Shown here in pieces: positions 45,550 to 54,111 of a stretch of 64,000 nucleotides of DNA. The stretch is taken from contig CAZYDI010000009.1 in the NCBI GenBank assembly GCA_964646255.1, forward strand, positions 1 to 64,000, given 5' to 3'. Each line of letters opens with the position of its first letter. Positions within the stretch are counted from its first letter, which is position 1. This DNA is from UBA5072 sp964646255. Its GTDB lineage: Bacteria > Bacteroidota > Bacteroidia > Bacteroidales > UBA10428. The notes under the pieces were generated by a model. That model did no database searches and was not told where the DNA came from. It worked only from the letters and a program-made list of their open reading frames with translations. Position numbers and translations under genes: made by a program.

Positions 45550-47208
45550 TTATTTTGCCTTTTTACCGAATTCAGGTGAAATCTTCAGAAAAGGGATCAG
45601 GGCCATTCCCGGCAACGTACAGAATAAAACATAAATAAAAAACTGCCTGTATCCGAGCCATTCTTCAATGAATCCTGATGCCAATCCCGGAAGCAACATA
45701 CCAAAGGCCATGATGGAGGTGCATATGGCATATTCGGCTGTTTTGTATTTGCTGTCGCCTACAAAATGGAGCATAAAAAGCATATAGGCTGTAAACCCAA
45801 ATCCATAACCAAACTGTTCCAGTATAATGGCTGCATACACCATTATGTCAGTTGGCATGGGCTGTGTAACGGCAATATAAAACAATCCGATATTGGGCAG
45901 GTTCATGCTTAAGGCCATTACCCAGATAAGCCTCTTTAATCCGAATTTTGACGCAAGAATGCCGCCGAGAATGCCGCCGATGGTTAGTGCAATCATGCCA
46001 ATGGTTCCATAAGCAATGCCATACTGGGCCGATGTAAGTCCGATTCCACCTGCCGACCGTGAATCTACCAGAAAAGGAGTGGTAATTTTGATGCTCTGTG
46101 CTTCACCGAATCGGTACAACAAAAGAAACAACAAGGCCGCCACAATACCGGGCTTTTTAAAGAATGAAACAAAAACATCGGCATACACCCTGAGATTAAC
46201 GGTTGTGGCCGCCTTTGCCTCGGCAGGATATGGAAGTAAGAACCTGTGATATATACCCAGAATCAGCAGAAATATGCCCAATAAGGCAAGGGCTACCGAC
46301 CAGCTGAATGCAATATTTCCGGCAGAAAGCTTATATTGGGCCGATACAGGGCTGGCAAGGTTTGCATCCACTGTAAACGAGAGCCTGACCGGCTTATTCC
46401 AGTTTTCACGGGTGAATTCAAATGCCAGGGACTGGTTTTTTGCAGGCTTAATATCCTTGCTACCCGATTTATAGGTAATGCTCAGGGTTAATTTTTCATC
46501 CGGTTCAGGCGGGGCAGTAAGCGAAATATATACACTGCCGGTATCGGCCCGTGCGGTTGTTTTATCATACAATGAAACATAAAGGTTGTGCTGTGATACT
46601 TTTATTCCGGGTTTTCCGGTTTGTGCAGGCGCAAGTGATTCTGCATTCCTGACGGAATCCTGCACACTGCTTATGGCATTCACAGTGAGTATCTCCGGCT
46701 GCAATCCGCTTTTTTCCTGCACAATACCCGCAATTAGGGGTATAAGGCCTGCAGCGGTAAGCATTGCAATCCTGTAAAATGTACTGCGGATGCCCACAAA
46801 AAAAGATTGCCTGTGCTGATCAAGGGCGTCCATATAAAATCCGTCGGCTGCAATGTCATGGCTGGCCGAGGCTACCGCCGCTACGGCAAATATCCCAAGC
46901 GACAATGCAAAAAAGAAATTCAGGGGCATCACCATTCCCGCAAGGATAAAGGTAATTCCAAGCAGAATTTGTGTAACAACAATCCAGTTGCGTTTTGTTG
47001 AAACTATTTCCACATAAGGACTCCAGAGTGGTTTAATCGTCCATGGCAAATACAGTATACTTGTCCAGAACGCCAGGGCACCCACGGATATCCCCATGGT
47101 TTTATACATCAGCAGGGAAGTGGTCTGAATTATGCTGTAGGGAATACCCTGAAACAGATAAAGCGTAGGTATCCAGAGCCATGGATTTCGGTTAAGCTTA
47201 TCAAGCAT
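45550..47208 (-). CDS. AmpG-like MFS permease with an extracytoplasmic insert
   Basis: This 552-residue permease starts with PWLWIPTLYLFQGIPYSIIQ and has about 12 membrane segments; AmpG-type features include SASHDIAADGFYMDAL. AmpG proteins import anhydromuropeptides or MurNAc-containing sugars. Between TM5 (about 145-163) and TM6 (about 302-322) lies an extra domain of roughly 135 residues. It is rich in beta-strand pattern (SVYISLTAPPEPDEKLTLSI) and by topology is periplasmic. That explains the unusual length. It is 10 bases after the SpoIID-like gene, in an operon with peptidoglycan genes. Confidence 0.82.
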   Translation of the reverse strand: MLDKLNRNPWLWIPTLYLFQGIPYSIIQTTSLLMYKTMGISVGALAFWTSILYLPWTIKPLWSPYVEIVSTKRNWIVVTQILLGITFILAGMVMPLNFFFALSLGIFAVAAVASASHDIAADGFYMDALDQHRQSFFVGIRSTFYRIAMLTAAGLIPLIAGIVQEKSGLQPEILTVNAISSVQDSVRNAESLAPAQTGKPGIKVSQHNLYVSLYDKTTARADTGSVYISLTAPPEPDEKLTLSITYKSGSKDIKPAKNQSLAFEFTRENWNKPVRLSFTVDANLASPVSAQYKLSAGNIAFSWSVALALLGIFLLILGIYHRFLLPYPAEAKAATTVNLRVYADVFVSFFKKPGIVAALLFLLLYRFGEAQSIKITTPFLVDSRSAGGIGLTSAQYGIAYGTIGMIALTIGGILGGILASKFGLKRLIWVMALSMNLPNIGLFYIAVTQPMPTDIMVYAAIILEQFGYGFGFTAYMLFMLHFVGDSKYKTAEYAICTSIMAFGMLLPGLASGFIEEWLGYRQFFIYVLFCTLPGMALIPFLKISPEFGKKAK

Positions 47209-47218
47209 ATCCGGTTAT

Positions 47219-48511
47219 TTAATATTGTTTTTCAATGTGTGCACCCCTGAAATAGTGTTCAAGAATTTCTTTATAGGTATAGCCGCTGTTGCCCATCACC
47301 GCAGCACCAATCTGGCACAACCCCACACCATGCCCCCACCCTGCTCCATGCAGCGTAAAAAATACATCATCTCCGGCCTTTCTTTTGTCCACCACAAATG
47401 CTGAACTGTATAAATGCGTTTTGGAAAGGGCCTTCCTTATTTCCAATTCCTTGCCAATAATCATCTCCTTTTTTAAACCGGAAATTTTAAGTTTTATTAT
47501 GCGCCCCGATTGGCCTCGCTTTAATGGTACAAGATCAATAATGCTGCCAAAGTCGATACCGGTTTTTTCAAGGATTAGCTTTCCCAGATCCTCTGCATTG
47601 TACTCAACAGTCCACCGGTAAAAATCCTGTGTAGTCTGGTCATAGTCATTCAACACCTGTGATAAAATTGCCGGGCTATTGGTATTACAGAATGCCTCGG
47701 GTGCTGACGTGATCCATTTTCTTGATTCACTCTCTTCCTTCAGATCAGGCAAATCATGCCCTCCCTTACCATCGGCTATACTGGTGAGGTATCCATGAGC
47801 AACAGGCTCCCATACATTCTCAAAACGCTCTGTAATGCCACCGCAACACTTTGAAAATCGTGTATCACACAATTCACCATTGTATTGCAGCACTTCACCC
47901 CGTGTTTCATGTATGGCCTTCTGCACTTCATTGGTATAGGCGCGTGTTATGCCCTGATAGCGCTGGCAATGGTCATCGGCACAGACATCAAAATCCCTGT
48001 GATCTTCCCTGTCATACCAGGCAATGATTTCATTTTCGCTTTGCGTATAGGCTGTTTGGGATTTATGCTTTTGTGCTATTAGCTTTCCCTTGTGGATTTG
48101 TGCCAATAACCAGCTGCGCGAAATTACCGCATGTGCTTTTAAAAGGCCTATGGGTGAAGTTGCACGCATTTCAGATGAAATAACACTCAACAGGTACTCT
48201 TCTACCGAAATTACATTAACCAGCGTAACATTACCATCACGGGTGATGGTGTAAAAGCCTCCCCTGAAAACCTGATCCTCCTTTTTCTGCCAGTGAAATC
48301 CAATCCCTATCGTTACATTGTATATCCTGAAGCTGCTTAACTCATGGTGAACCGGTTCAAGGCAAACTTCCTCACCTGCCTTAACTTTAAATTCTCCGGT
48401 AATGACACGTTTGCTGGTGGTGTCGATATAATCTCCCACAAGCAATATTCCTATTTCGGGTGCGGTTACAATTCCAACACGCACTGTTGGAACCTGGCTA
48501 TTGATGGTCAT
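47219..48511 (-). CDS. SpoIID/LytB-domain protein without a signal peptide
   Basis: This 430-residue protein belongs to the SpoIID lytic transglycosylase family, which cleaves denuded glycan strands and leaves anhydroMurNAc ends. The catalytic Glu114 is in SSEMRATSPIGLLKAHAVISRSW-like context (the ISSEM motif, then LKAHAV). H171, C177 and C182 form a possible zinc site like that of C. difficile SpoIID. CCGGITERFE and WGHGVGLCQIGA complete the family pattern. The start, overlapping the upstream gene by 14 bases, gives no signal sequence (MTINSQVPTVRVGIV), so the protein looks cytosolic, which is unusual. Confidence 0.85.
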   Translation of the reverse strand: MTINSQVPTVRVGIVTAPEIGILLVGDYIDTTSKRVITGEFKVKAGEEVCLEPVHHELSSFRIYNVTIGIGFHWQKKEDQVFRGGFYTITRDGNVTLVNVISVEEYLLSVISSEMRATSPIGLLKAHAVISRSWLLAQIHKGKLIAQKHKSQTAYTQSENEIIAWYDREDHRDFDVCADDHCQRYQGITRAYTNEVQKAIHETRGEVLQYNGELCDTRFSKCCGGITERFENVWEPVAHGYLTSIADGKGGHDLPDLKEESESRKWITSAPEAFCNTNSPAILSQVLNDYDQTTQDFYRWTVEYNAEDLGKLILEKTGIDFGSIIDLVPLKRGQSGRIIKLKISGLKKEMIIGKELEIRKALSKTHLYSSAFVVDKRKAGDDVFFTLHGAGWGHGVGLCQIGAAVMGNSGYTYKEILEHYFRGAHIEKQY

Positions 48512-49445
48512 AGGTGACTTTCAATTTTGTAATGACATCTGTAATAAATACATCATCCATGCAAACCTGGTTAAATATGTCTTCCGCCAGCTCCCCGGTA
48601 ACGCGGTTATAATCCTCTTCTCTTGGCATCACCAGCACTCCTCCCATGTCGATACTTGCAGGACTAAGCAGAAGCTGACTGCCCCCTGTTTCATAGTACT
48701 GGTCAGGCCTGTGTTTTCGCCTTGGTATCACATGGATTATACATTTGTGCTGGCGGTAGCTAGCCAGAATATTCATCATGGGCTCATCGGATGTTCCGGA
48801 AGCTTCTGAAAGTATCTGATAAAGCATTTCAAAAACATGCAGCATGTTTTTGACATCGCTTCCCACAAGGGTGACAATACTGCCCGGGTAACCCGACGAG
48901 GTGAATACCTGTGTGCCTTTTAGCGAAAATTGACAGGTAAATTGCTTCATCCAGAAACCTTCAAGCGGCAAAACATCTTTTGGAACAGCCTGAAAGTGAA
49001 AATGGTCAGGCGCAGAGGCCCCGCATGCAGGACCATTATAAATCACCGTATAACCGGGCAACATTTGTACAATGTTTAAAAGACTGCCGACATGTCCCAT
49101 GATGCGCTGCGGCATATGGCTAACGGAGACAAGGGTAAAATGGTGAGGAAAAATCGGGTAAGGATTTACCAGAAGAAAGATACCATCCGTGCATTCCAGT
49201 GTTTTTTGCTCAACCGGCCTGTTGTGCGAACACAGGAAACATGGCCTGCTATTAATGGTTTTAGCGTCGACCTTTGCCGAAGAGGAAATTATTCGCCCCG
49301 GATTGTATTGCACGAGTAATGTGAAGTCCCCGGTAACAACGGGCCTGGTTAAAACCTGTGAAAGCGCGGAATAATTGTCACGGGCCAGCTCCCACTCTTT
49401 CAGCTGGCTGTCATAAAAATTCCCGATGTCCATAACCCTGCTCAT
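48498..49445 (-). CDS. DUF4922 protein with GalT/Ap4A-phosphorylase-like HxHxQ motif
   Basis: This 315-residue cytosolic protein has a CxxC pair (C69, C72), the segment NPYPIFPHHFTLVS (94-107) and GPACGASAPDHFHFQ (138-152). The last gives H148-x-H150-x-Q152. This order (CxxC, N-PIFP-HF, GASxPxHxHxQ) is that of Ap4A phosphorylase, GDP-L-galactose phosphorylase and GalT, where the second His is the nucleotidylated nucleophile. So a nucleotidyl transfer or phosphorolysis on a nucleotide or sugar nucleotide is predicted. It overlaps the GT2 gene by 4 bases upstream and SpoIID by 14 downstream. The substrate is unknown. Confidence 0.78.
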   Translation of the reverse strand: MSRVMDIGNFYDSQLKEWELARDNYSALSQVLTRPVVTGDFTLLVQYNPGRIISSSAKVDAKTINSRPCFLCSHNRPVEQKTLECTDGIFLLVNPYPIFPHHFTLVSVSHMPQRIMGHVGSLLNIVQMLPGYTVIYNGPACGASAPDHFHFQAVPKDVLPLEGFWMKQFTCQFSLKGTQVFTSSGYPGSIVTLVGSDVKNMLHVFEMLYQILSEASGTSDEPMMNILASYRQHKCIIHVIPRRKHRPDQYYETGGSQLLLSPASIDMGGVLVMPREEDYNRVTGELAEDIFNQVCMDDVFITDVITKLKVTYDHQ

Positions 49446-50917
49446 TTCTGACCTTCCCTGATATACCGCTGCCTTGCGAGCAATTCAACGGTTCTGATCT
49501 TATCTTTGTAAAAATTATAGGTATTTACCTTATGAATATCAAGGGCTGCATCGGAGTTTTCTTCCCATCGCCTGCATAAGTAAAGCGGTTCATAAATTCT
49601 GCCAATCTTGTAATACCTGCTTATTTGAAGCGCAAGGGCATAATCTTCACCATAACTCACATCAGGCACTGTAATACTGCGTATGATGGGGGTATAAAAT
49701 GCCCGTGGAGCTCCCAGACCATTAATGCGCAATGCATTGTTCCTTCCGTTATCGGGCGTCCACTCCCTGTGGTCAATAATTCCGGGAGGAATTTCTTCCA
49801 GCCTGAAATTTACCATCTTGTACGATCCGATAAGCATGGCACACTGTTGTGCATAAAAACCATCCACTATTTTCCTCAGCACATCGTCATCAATGTATAA
49901 GTCATCACTGTCGAGCTGCACAGCAAATTTTCCGCACCGGGGATGAAAAACGGCTTCATTCCAGCATCCGCCAATGCCAAGATTGTTCACGCGGGGGATA
50001 ACATGAACCACACGGCTGTCGTTTTTTCCTGCATTACTTATAATTTCCGATGTGCGATCGGTTGAATGATTGTCCACAACAATTATATTGAATGTAAATG
50101 GCGTTTTTTGCATAAGCACCGAATGAACGGCATCGGCTATGGTTTTTTCGCGATTTCTTACAGGAATGATAACAGAAGCTTCATGCCCGAACCCTGTATC
50201 GTTAAAATCTATAGCCCGAAAACGCGGCTCAAGCCATCCACCAATAGCTTTCAGGTGGAGTGTGCAAGCTTTTTCCATTTCAACCTGAACCTCCCTGTTT
50301 CTGGGATTGACATAATCGAACTGCTTTTCGCCGCTTTTTCTTGTATCCGCTTCCGTTTCGGTATATAAATACTCTGCAATGCGAAAAACGCGGTATTTCT
50401 GGCTTAGCTTCAGTCTCAGATCATACAGGCCCGCAAAGTAAAAGGACGCGGTTATCCTGTTCACCGATTCTATAAATGCTGCTGTTTCAAACAAAATCAA
50501 TGAGCCAAAATTGAAGTCGTCCCGGAGACTGCCTTCCTGGTATTCAATTACAGGGTTGGCCATAATGACATTATCCTTTATGGCATAATAATCCGAATAT
50601 ACCATTGATGATGATGTGTCGCCGGCAATACGAATCATCCGCTGAATGGCATGGGCGCCCAGCTTAACAGGAAGGGACTTGGTGTATAAAAAAAAGTATT
50701 CAGTGCTGACGTGCAAGGCAATTTTCTTCAACGTGTCTGTCGAAAATAAAGAAGAAACACGAATGATGGAAGCAGGGTCGATAGCGTTGTCTGTCACCTG
50801 GTCTTCACCGGCAAGCACAAAAACACGGGCCGCCGGTGCAGAAAATTCATTCAAATTGAACATTAAATCAGTCGCACTGCCTGCCGGCAAGTACACGGAA
50901 TAAGCAGAACTTTTCAT
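49442..50917 (-). CDS. Two-domain GT2-like glycosyltransferase
   Basis: This 491-residue cytosolic protein has a clear C-terminal GT2 domain (from about 247): ASVIIPVRNREKTIADAVHS, IVVDNHSTDRTSE, NNLGIGGCWNEA and the DxD-like LDSDDLY. The N-terminal 230 residues also look like a GT-A fold, with MVYSDYYAIKDN in the place of the usual YSD-D motif but no obvious nucleotide loop, so they may be a degenerate or acceptor domain. It ends in a 4-base overlap with the DUF4922 gene. Donor and acceptor are unknown. Its place in the cluster suggests a peptidoglycan-derived or linked glycan. Confidence 0.78.
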   Translation of the reverse strand: MKSSAYSVYLPAGSATDLMFNLNEFSAPAARVFVLAGEDQVTDNAIDPASIIRVSSLFSTDTLKKIALHVSTEYFFLYTKSLPVKLGAHAIQRMIRIAGDTSSSMVYSDYYAIKDNVIMANPVIEYQEGSLRDDFNFGSLILFETAAFIESVNRITASFYFAGLYDLRLKLSQKYRVFRIAEYLYTETEADTRKSGEKQFDYVNPRNREVQVEMEKACTLHLKAIGGWLEPRFRAIDFNDTGFGHEASVIIPVRNREKTIADAVHSVLMQKTPFTFNIIVVDNHSTDRTSEIISNAGKNDSRVVHVIPRVNNLGIGGCWNEAVFHPRCGKFAVQLDSDDLYIDDDVLRKIVDGFYAQQCAMLIGSYKMVNFRLEEIPPGIIDHREWTPDNGRNNALRINGLGAPRAFYTPIIRSITVPDVSYGEDYALALQISRYYKIGRIYEPLYLCRRWEENSDAALDIHKVNTYNFYKDKIRTVELLARQRYIREGQK

Positions 50918-50998
50918 CTATTAAGCAGTATTTTCCATTGATTGTGTTAACCCAACCCATCAATTGATATTACAAACAATGATAACAAAAAAGCATAT

Positions 50999-53977
50999 TC
51001 AATTCCCTTCCTTGTCAAAAAAGAAATCCAGAATCATTTTCATGAGCAGGCTTCGCTCCCCTTCGTCGGTTATTGTCTCAAACGGAAATCCCAGTGCCAC
51101 CGATTTATAATTGCCGGCATAGGCGACACCGGCGCTTGCATTCCCCGAACTGTAGCGGCATATCCTTATTGCCCCCTCACCCAAAGGTTCTATGGCATCA
51201 GGCGATTCAACCCGGTAAAAATCCTTATCCATATCGGTATTAAAATGCAGCAGCGGTGGACAAATTTGCAAACCCTCTGTGGTTGCATATACCTTGCCTG
51301 TGGTTGTTGCATGGCTGCTCCTCCAGGTATAGTGAAGCACGTCAGCAGCAAAAAAAATGGATGCCGTATCATTTCTCTGGGTCATGTCGGTGCCAATATA
51401 AGCACCCGAAATGAATACATGGCCACCGGAAGCAGTAAAGTCTCTAAGCTTACCGGCTATGACAGGATTAAAAACGGCGAATTCGCTTTCTATTTTCGCA
51501 CCAACCGACCGGGTAGTTCTCTCCTCACCAAAGATTACATCAATAGCGTCAAATCCGGCAACCTGATAAGCATGTTTTTGAAATGCTTCGTCACTGACTG
51601 AAATAAATGACCGGCCGGCGTTCAATATTGCCTTGCCATGAATTTCGGGATATGAAAAAGTATTGCCGGCAATGGCGATGGCCTCATACGCAGCGCTGCT
51701 TGCTCCCCAGCCGGGACTGTCATCGTGCAACCATTCGGCATTCCTGTCGAAATTATACTGAAACCCGGTGAAACTGTGATCAACGATATAAGGAACACCT
51801 TCATCTTCCCACCAGGCTATTCCTGCCATATCGCCTTTATCAAAAAAAGCAGGACCACAAATCCGGTCAAATGCATTTACCACCAGCACAGGCCTGGCAT
51901 CATTTTCAATAACTCCGGCTGACAGGGTTTCTGAGGGGAAGCTTTCACCGCCTTCGTTTAGGGCAGTAACACGAAAACTGTAAACAACCCCGAATGAAGG
52001 CAGTTCAACTTCCATATCCTGTTCAGATGTAATTTTTCCTTCATCAAAACCATTGTCGCCGGTTTTCATATAAACCCTGAAATACCGGGGCATAGCCGTT
52101 GGCTCAATAGGATCATCAACACCGTTCCATGACAACCTGATTTTTTTGGCTCCGGTAATTTGCATGGCCAGGTTATCAGGTGGCAAAGGTTGAACAATTG
52201 CCGGCCTTCTCTCGCCGGAGGTATAATACCTCAATATGCCTTTATATATTGACCGTGCCGCGATAAATTTAAACCGAGGATCCAATCCGTATTTCATGTC
52301 AGCAAGGTTCTGATGCGATAGCAATTCAAGCAGCATGGATGGAACAACAGGACGCCAGGCTTCGGAGTATTCCCTGTCCCACAAGCCCCTGCGGGTCCAG
52401 CGCGGATCAACAAGTTTTCTGATATCATCCGTTATCTGCGACTGAACAAGATCGGTAAGATCCCTGCTTGCAAGTTTTGATTGCCCATCCGGAAATATTC
52501 CATTGTTGCGTTTGGTACTGTATATACCCAATGTGCCTATTGTGGTATCACCCATGCTGGTACCCGCATCGGTATGAAATGCAAGGGATAGGTCTACCGG
52601 GATTCCAAAACCGGAATCATACCTGCTGTTGTATTGCGGCAGTGAAGATCCTATCAAATAATTTACCCACTCGGGTCGAGACATATAGTCGTCGTTATAA
52701 TCATTTTTATTTTTATGAAGGTTGTAAACCAAGGTATCAGGTAATCCTGAATATTGGAGGAAATAGCGCGATCCCTCCATCCACCTTGGCTTTCCGCTTA
52801 TTATGTATGGCTTTGCAAGGTTACCATTATCTGAAGCGGGTTTTCGGGCTACATTTCCCATACCGCCACCAAACTTTACCGCATCTGCACTCAAAATCCC
52901 CTTTGTTCCGGTTCCCTTTAAAACCACAGCACCCCTTTGCGCATCACTGCCGCTGTTAAAACGGTATTTTCCAAGATAAACCCACGTACCTGCTCCCATG
53001 CACTGGTTAACGGTAAATTCAGCTTTACCGCCCGAATGGTTAACGGTATACCGGGCATTGCTGATGCATTCTGCAGTTCGCGCATAAGAAACATATACGG
53101 CATAATCACGCGAAACCGGAAAATGAGGAACATAGGTTACAGACAGGGTATCTTCAGGAATCACAGAAACAGACATACTCTTTCCCAGCCTGAAGGGGTT
53201 CTGGCCGTCGTACAGGGTGTCGGACCACTTAAAACCAGCATACTCACTTGTATCCCAGGAACCGTTAGTGAAAAGCATGCCACTCCCGAAAAAGGCATCA
53301 TGATCAACAACAACCTCAATGTCTCCGGGATCCCTCTCCCTGGGCATGAGAACAACAGCACCTGCATTTTCAAGCATGGGAACCAAATAACCGATGGTAA
53401 ATGACCAGGGGAAAATATCTTCCACTGTCTGCCATAATCGGGCCCTTTGCCATTGCCAGCGATCGGTTTGCTGATCATAGAATAATCCATGACTTGGCCA
53501 TATGGCTAGGTGTGAACCGCCTAATCCGCTGCCAAACTGCGGCTGATGGAGATCCTTTTTGAGCGGAGACCCTGTATGCTTCTTCCTGATTCTTGCATGG
53601 TCGATTTTTTCAGCGCTGCGCAATGCATTGGGTATGTATTCCTCAAAAACCCTCCCATTTGTCCAGAAAACCATATTATACTCATCAAACCTCCTTCCCA
53701 ACGCCTCCTTGTATTTTTCTTTCAATATGCCGATCCAATCCTCTCGCGCCGGAACCTGTATGGCAACCGTATTAAGGTATACATTCAAATGCTGAGTTGC
53801 AGTTTCAGCCCGGATGCTATCGATTTTTATGATTCCAAGGTTTTCCCAATGCCTGAAAAATGTTTCGACATAATCTGCCTTCTTCATCGCTTTACGCTCG
53901 AGCCTTTTGGGATTATCTCCGGCAAAAGAAGCATGATTCAGAAGCATGCTTAACGCCAACATTAGCCTGATTTTCAT
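50999..53977 (-). CDS. Secreted N-acetylmuramoyl-L-alanine amidase with golvesin-like insert
   Basis: This 992-residue protein has a signal peptide (KIRLMLALSMLLNHASFAG). An Amidase_3-type zinc domain is split. First part: IWPSHG (His163) and TVED (Glu186). Second part: LAFHTDAGTS (His468) and PSMLLELLSHQN (catalytic Glu551), ending IAARSIYKGIL. Between them (about 215-370) lies a golvesin/xanthan-lyase-type domain (TVNQCMGAGTWVYLGKYRF, SADAVKF). An FN3 domain (about 595-700) and a C-terminal flavodoxin/GATase-like domain (VLVVNAFDRICGP to GGHVFISGAYIGTDM) follow. It should remove stem peptides from peptidoglycan. The ATG at 53977 begins the signal peptide. It is often labelled xanthan lyase, which I think is misleading. 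Confidence 0.82.
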   Translation of the reverse strand: MKIRLMLALSMLLNHASFAGDNPKRLERKAMKKADYVETFFRHWENLGIIKIDSIRAETATQHLNVYLNTVAIQVPAREDWIGILKEKYKEALGRRFDEYNMVFWTNGRVFEEYIPNALRSAEKIDHARIRKKHTGSPLKKDLHQPQFGSGLGGSHLAIWPSHGLFYDQQTDRWQWQRARLWQTVEDIFPWSFTIGYLVPMLENAGAVVLMPRERDPGDIEVVVDHDAFFGSGMLFTNGSWDTSEYAGFKWSDTLYDGQNPFRLGKSMSVSVIPEDTLSVTYVPHFPVSRDYAVYVSYARTAECISNARYTVNHSGGKAEFTVNQCMGAGTWVYLGKYRFNSGSDAQRGAVVLKGTGTKGILSADAVKFGGGMGNVARKPASDNGNLAKPYIISGKPRWMEGSRYFLQYSGLPDTLVYNLHKNKNDYNDDYMSRPEWVNYLIGSSLPQYNSRYDSGFGIPVDLSLAFHTDAGTSMGDTTIGTLGIYSTKRNNGIFPDGQSKLASRDLTDLVQSQITDDIRKLVDPRWTRRGLWDREYSEAWRPVVPSMLLELLSHQNLADMKYGLDPRFKFIAARSIYKGILRYYTSGERRPAIVQPLPPDNLAMQITGAKKIRLSWNGVDDPIEPTAMPRYFRVYMKTGDNGFDEGKITSEQDMEVELPSFGVVYSFRVTALNEGGESFPSETLSAGVIENDARPVLVVNAFDRICGPAFFDKGDMAGIAWWEDEGVPYIVDHSFTGFQYNFDRNAEWLHDDSPGWGASSAAYEAIAIAGNTFSYPEIHGKAILNAGRSFISVSDEAFQKHAYQVAGFDAIDVIFGEERTTRSVGAKIESEFAVFNPVIAGKLRDFTASGGHVFISGAYIGTDMTQRNDTASIFFAADVLHYTWRSSHATTTGKVYATTEGLQICPPLLHFNTDMDKDFYRVESPDAIEPLGEGAIRICRYSSGNASAGVAYAGNYKSVALGFPFETITDEGERSLLMKMILDFFFDKEGN

Positions 53978-54004
53978 TGACAACGCTTTACAAGTGCACA
54001 TTAC

Positions 54005-54072
54005 CAAATGTACGGATAAAAATTTCAACCCCGGATATTGCCATAACATTGGACGGCTTTTTATTATCTTTG
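54005..54072. promoter_or_regulatory. Divergent -7 elements between amidase and kinase genes
   Basis: TATCTTTG (54065-54072, plus strand) lies 39 bases before the kinase ATG. TACATTTG (54012-54005, minus strand) lies 27 bases before the amidase ATG. Both fit TAnnTTTG. The 134-base region thus likely drives both arms of the peptidoglycan cluster. -33 boxes are not convincing. Confidence 0.5.
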
Positions 54073-54111
54073 ATTCACTTACATTATTGCCTCCCGGCAT
54101 TTTATACGCCT

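Noticed and set aside
45930..46020. Frameshift in the AmpG-like gene suggested by its length
   Set aside because: The frame is open throughout; the extra length is an insert between TM5 and TM6.
50999..53977. Xanthan lyase
   Set aside because: The catalytic pattern is that of an Amidase_3 zinc amidase; only the golvesin-like domain links it to proteins carrying that label.
53977..54111. N-terminal 45-residue extension of the amino-sugar kinase
   Set aside because: The extension overlaps the divergent promoter region and is not family-like; MKLIADAGSTKTDW is the normal start.
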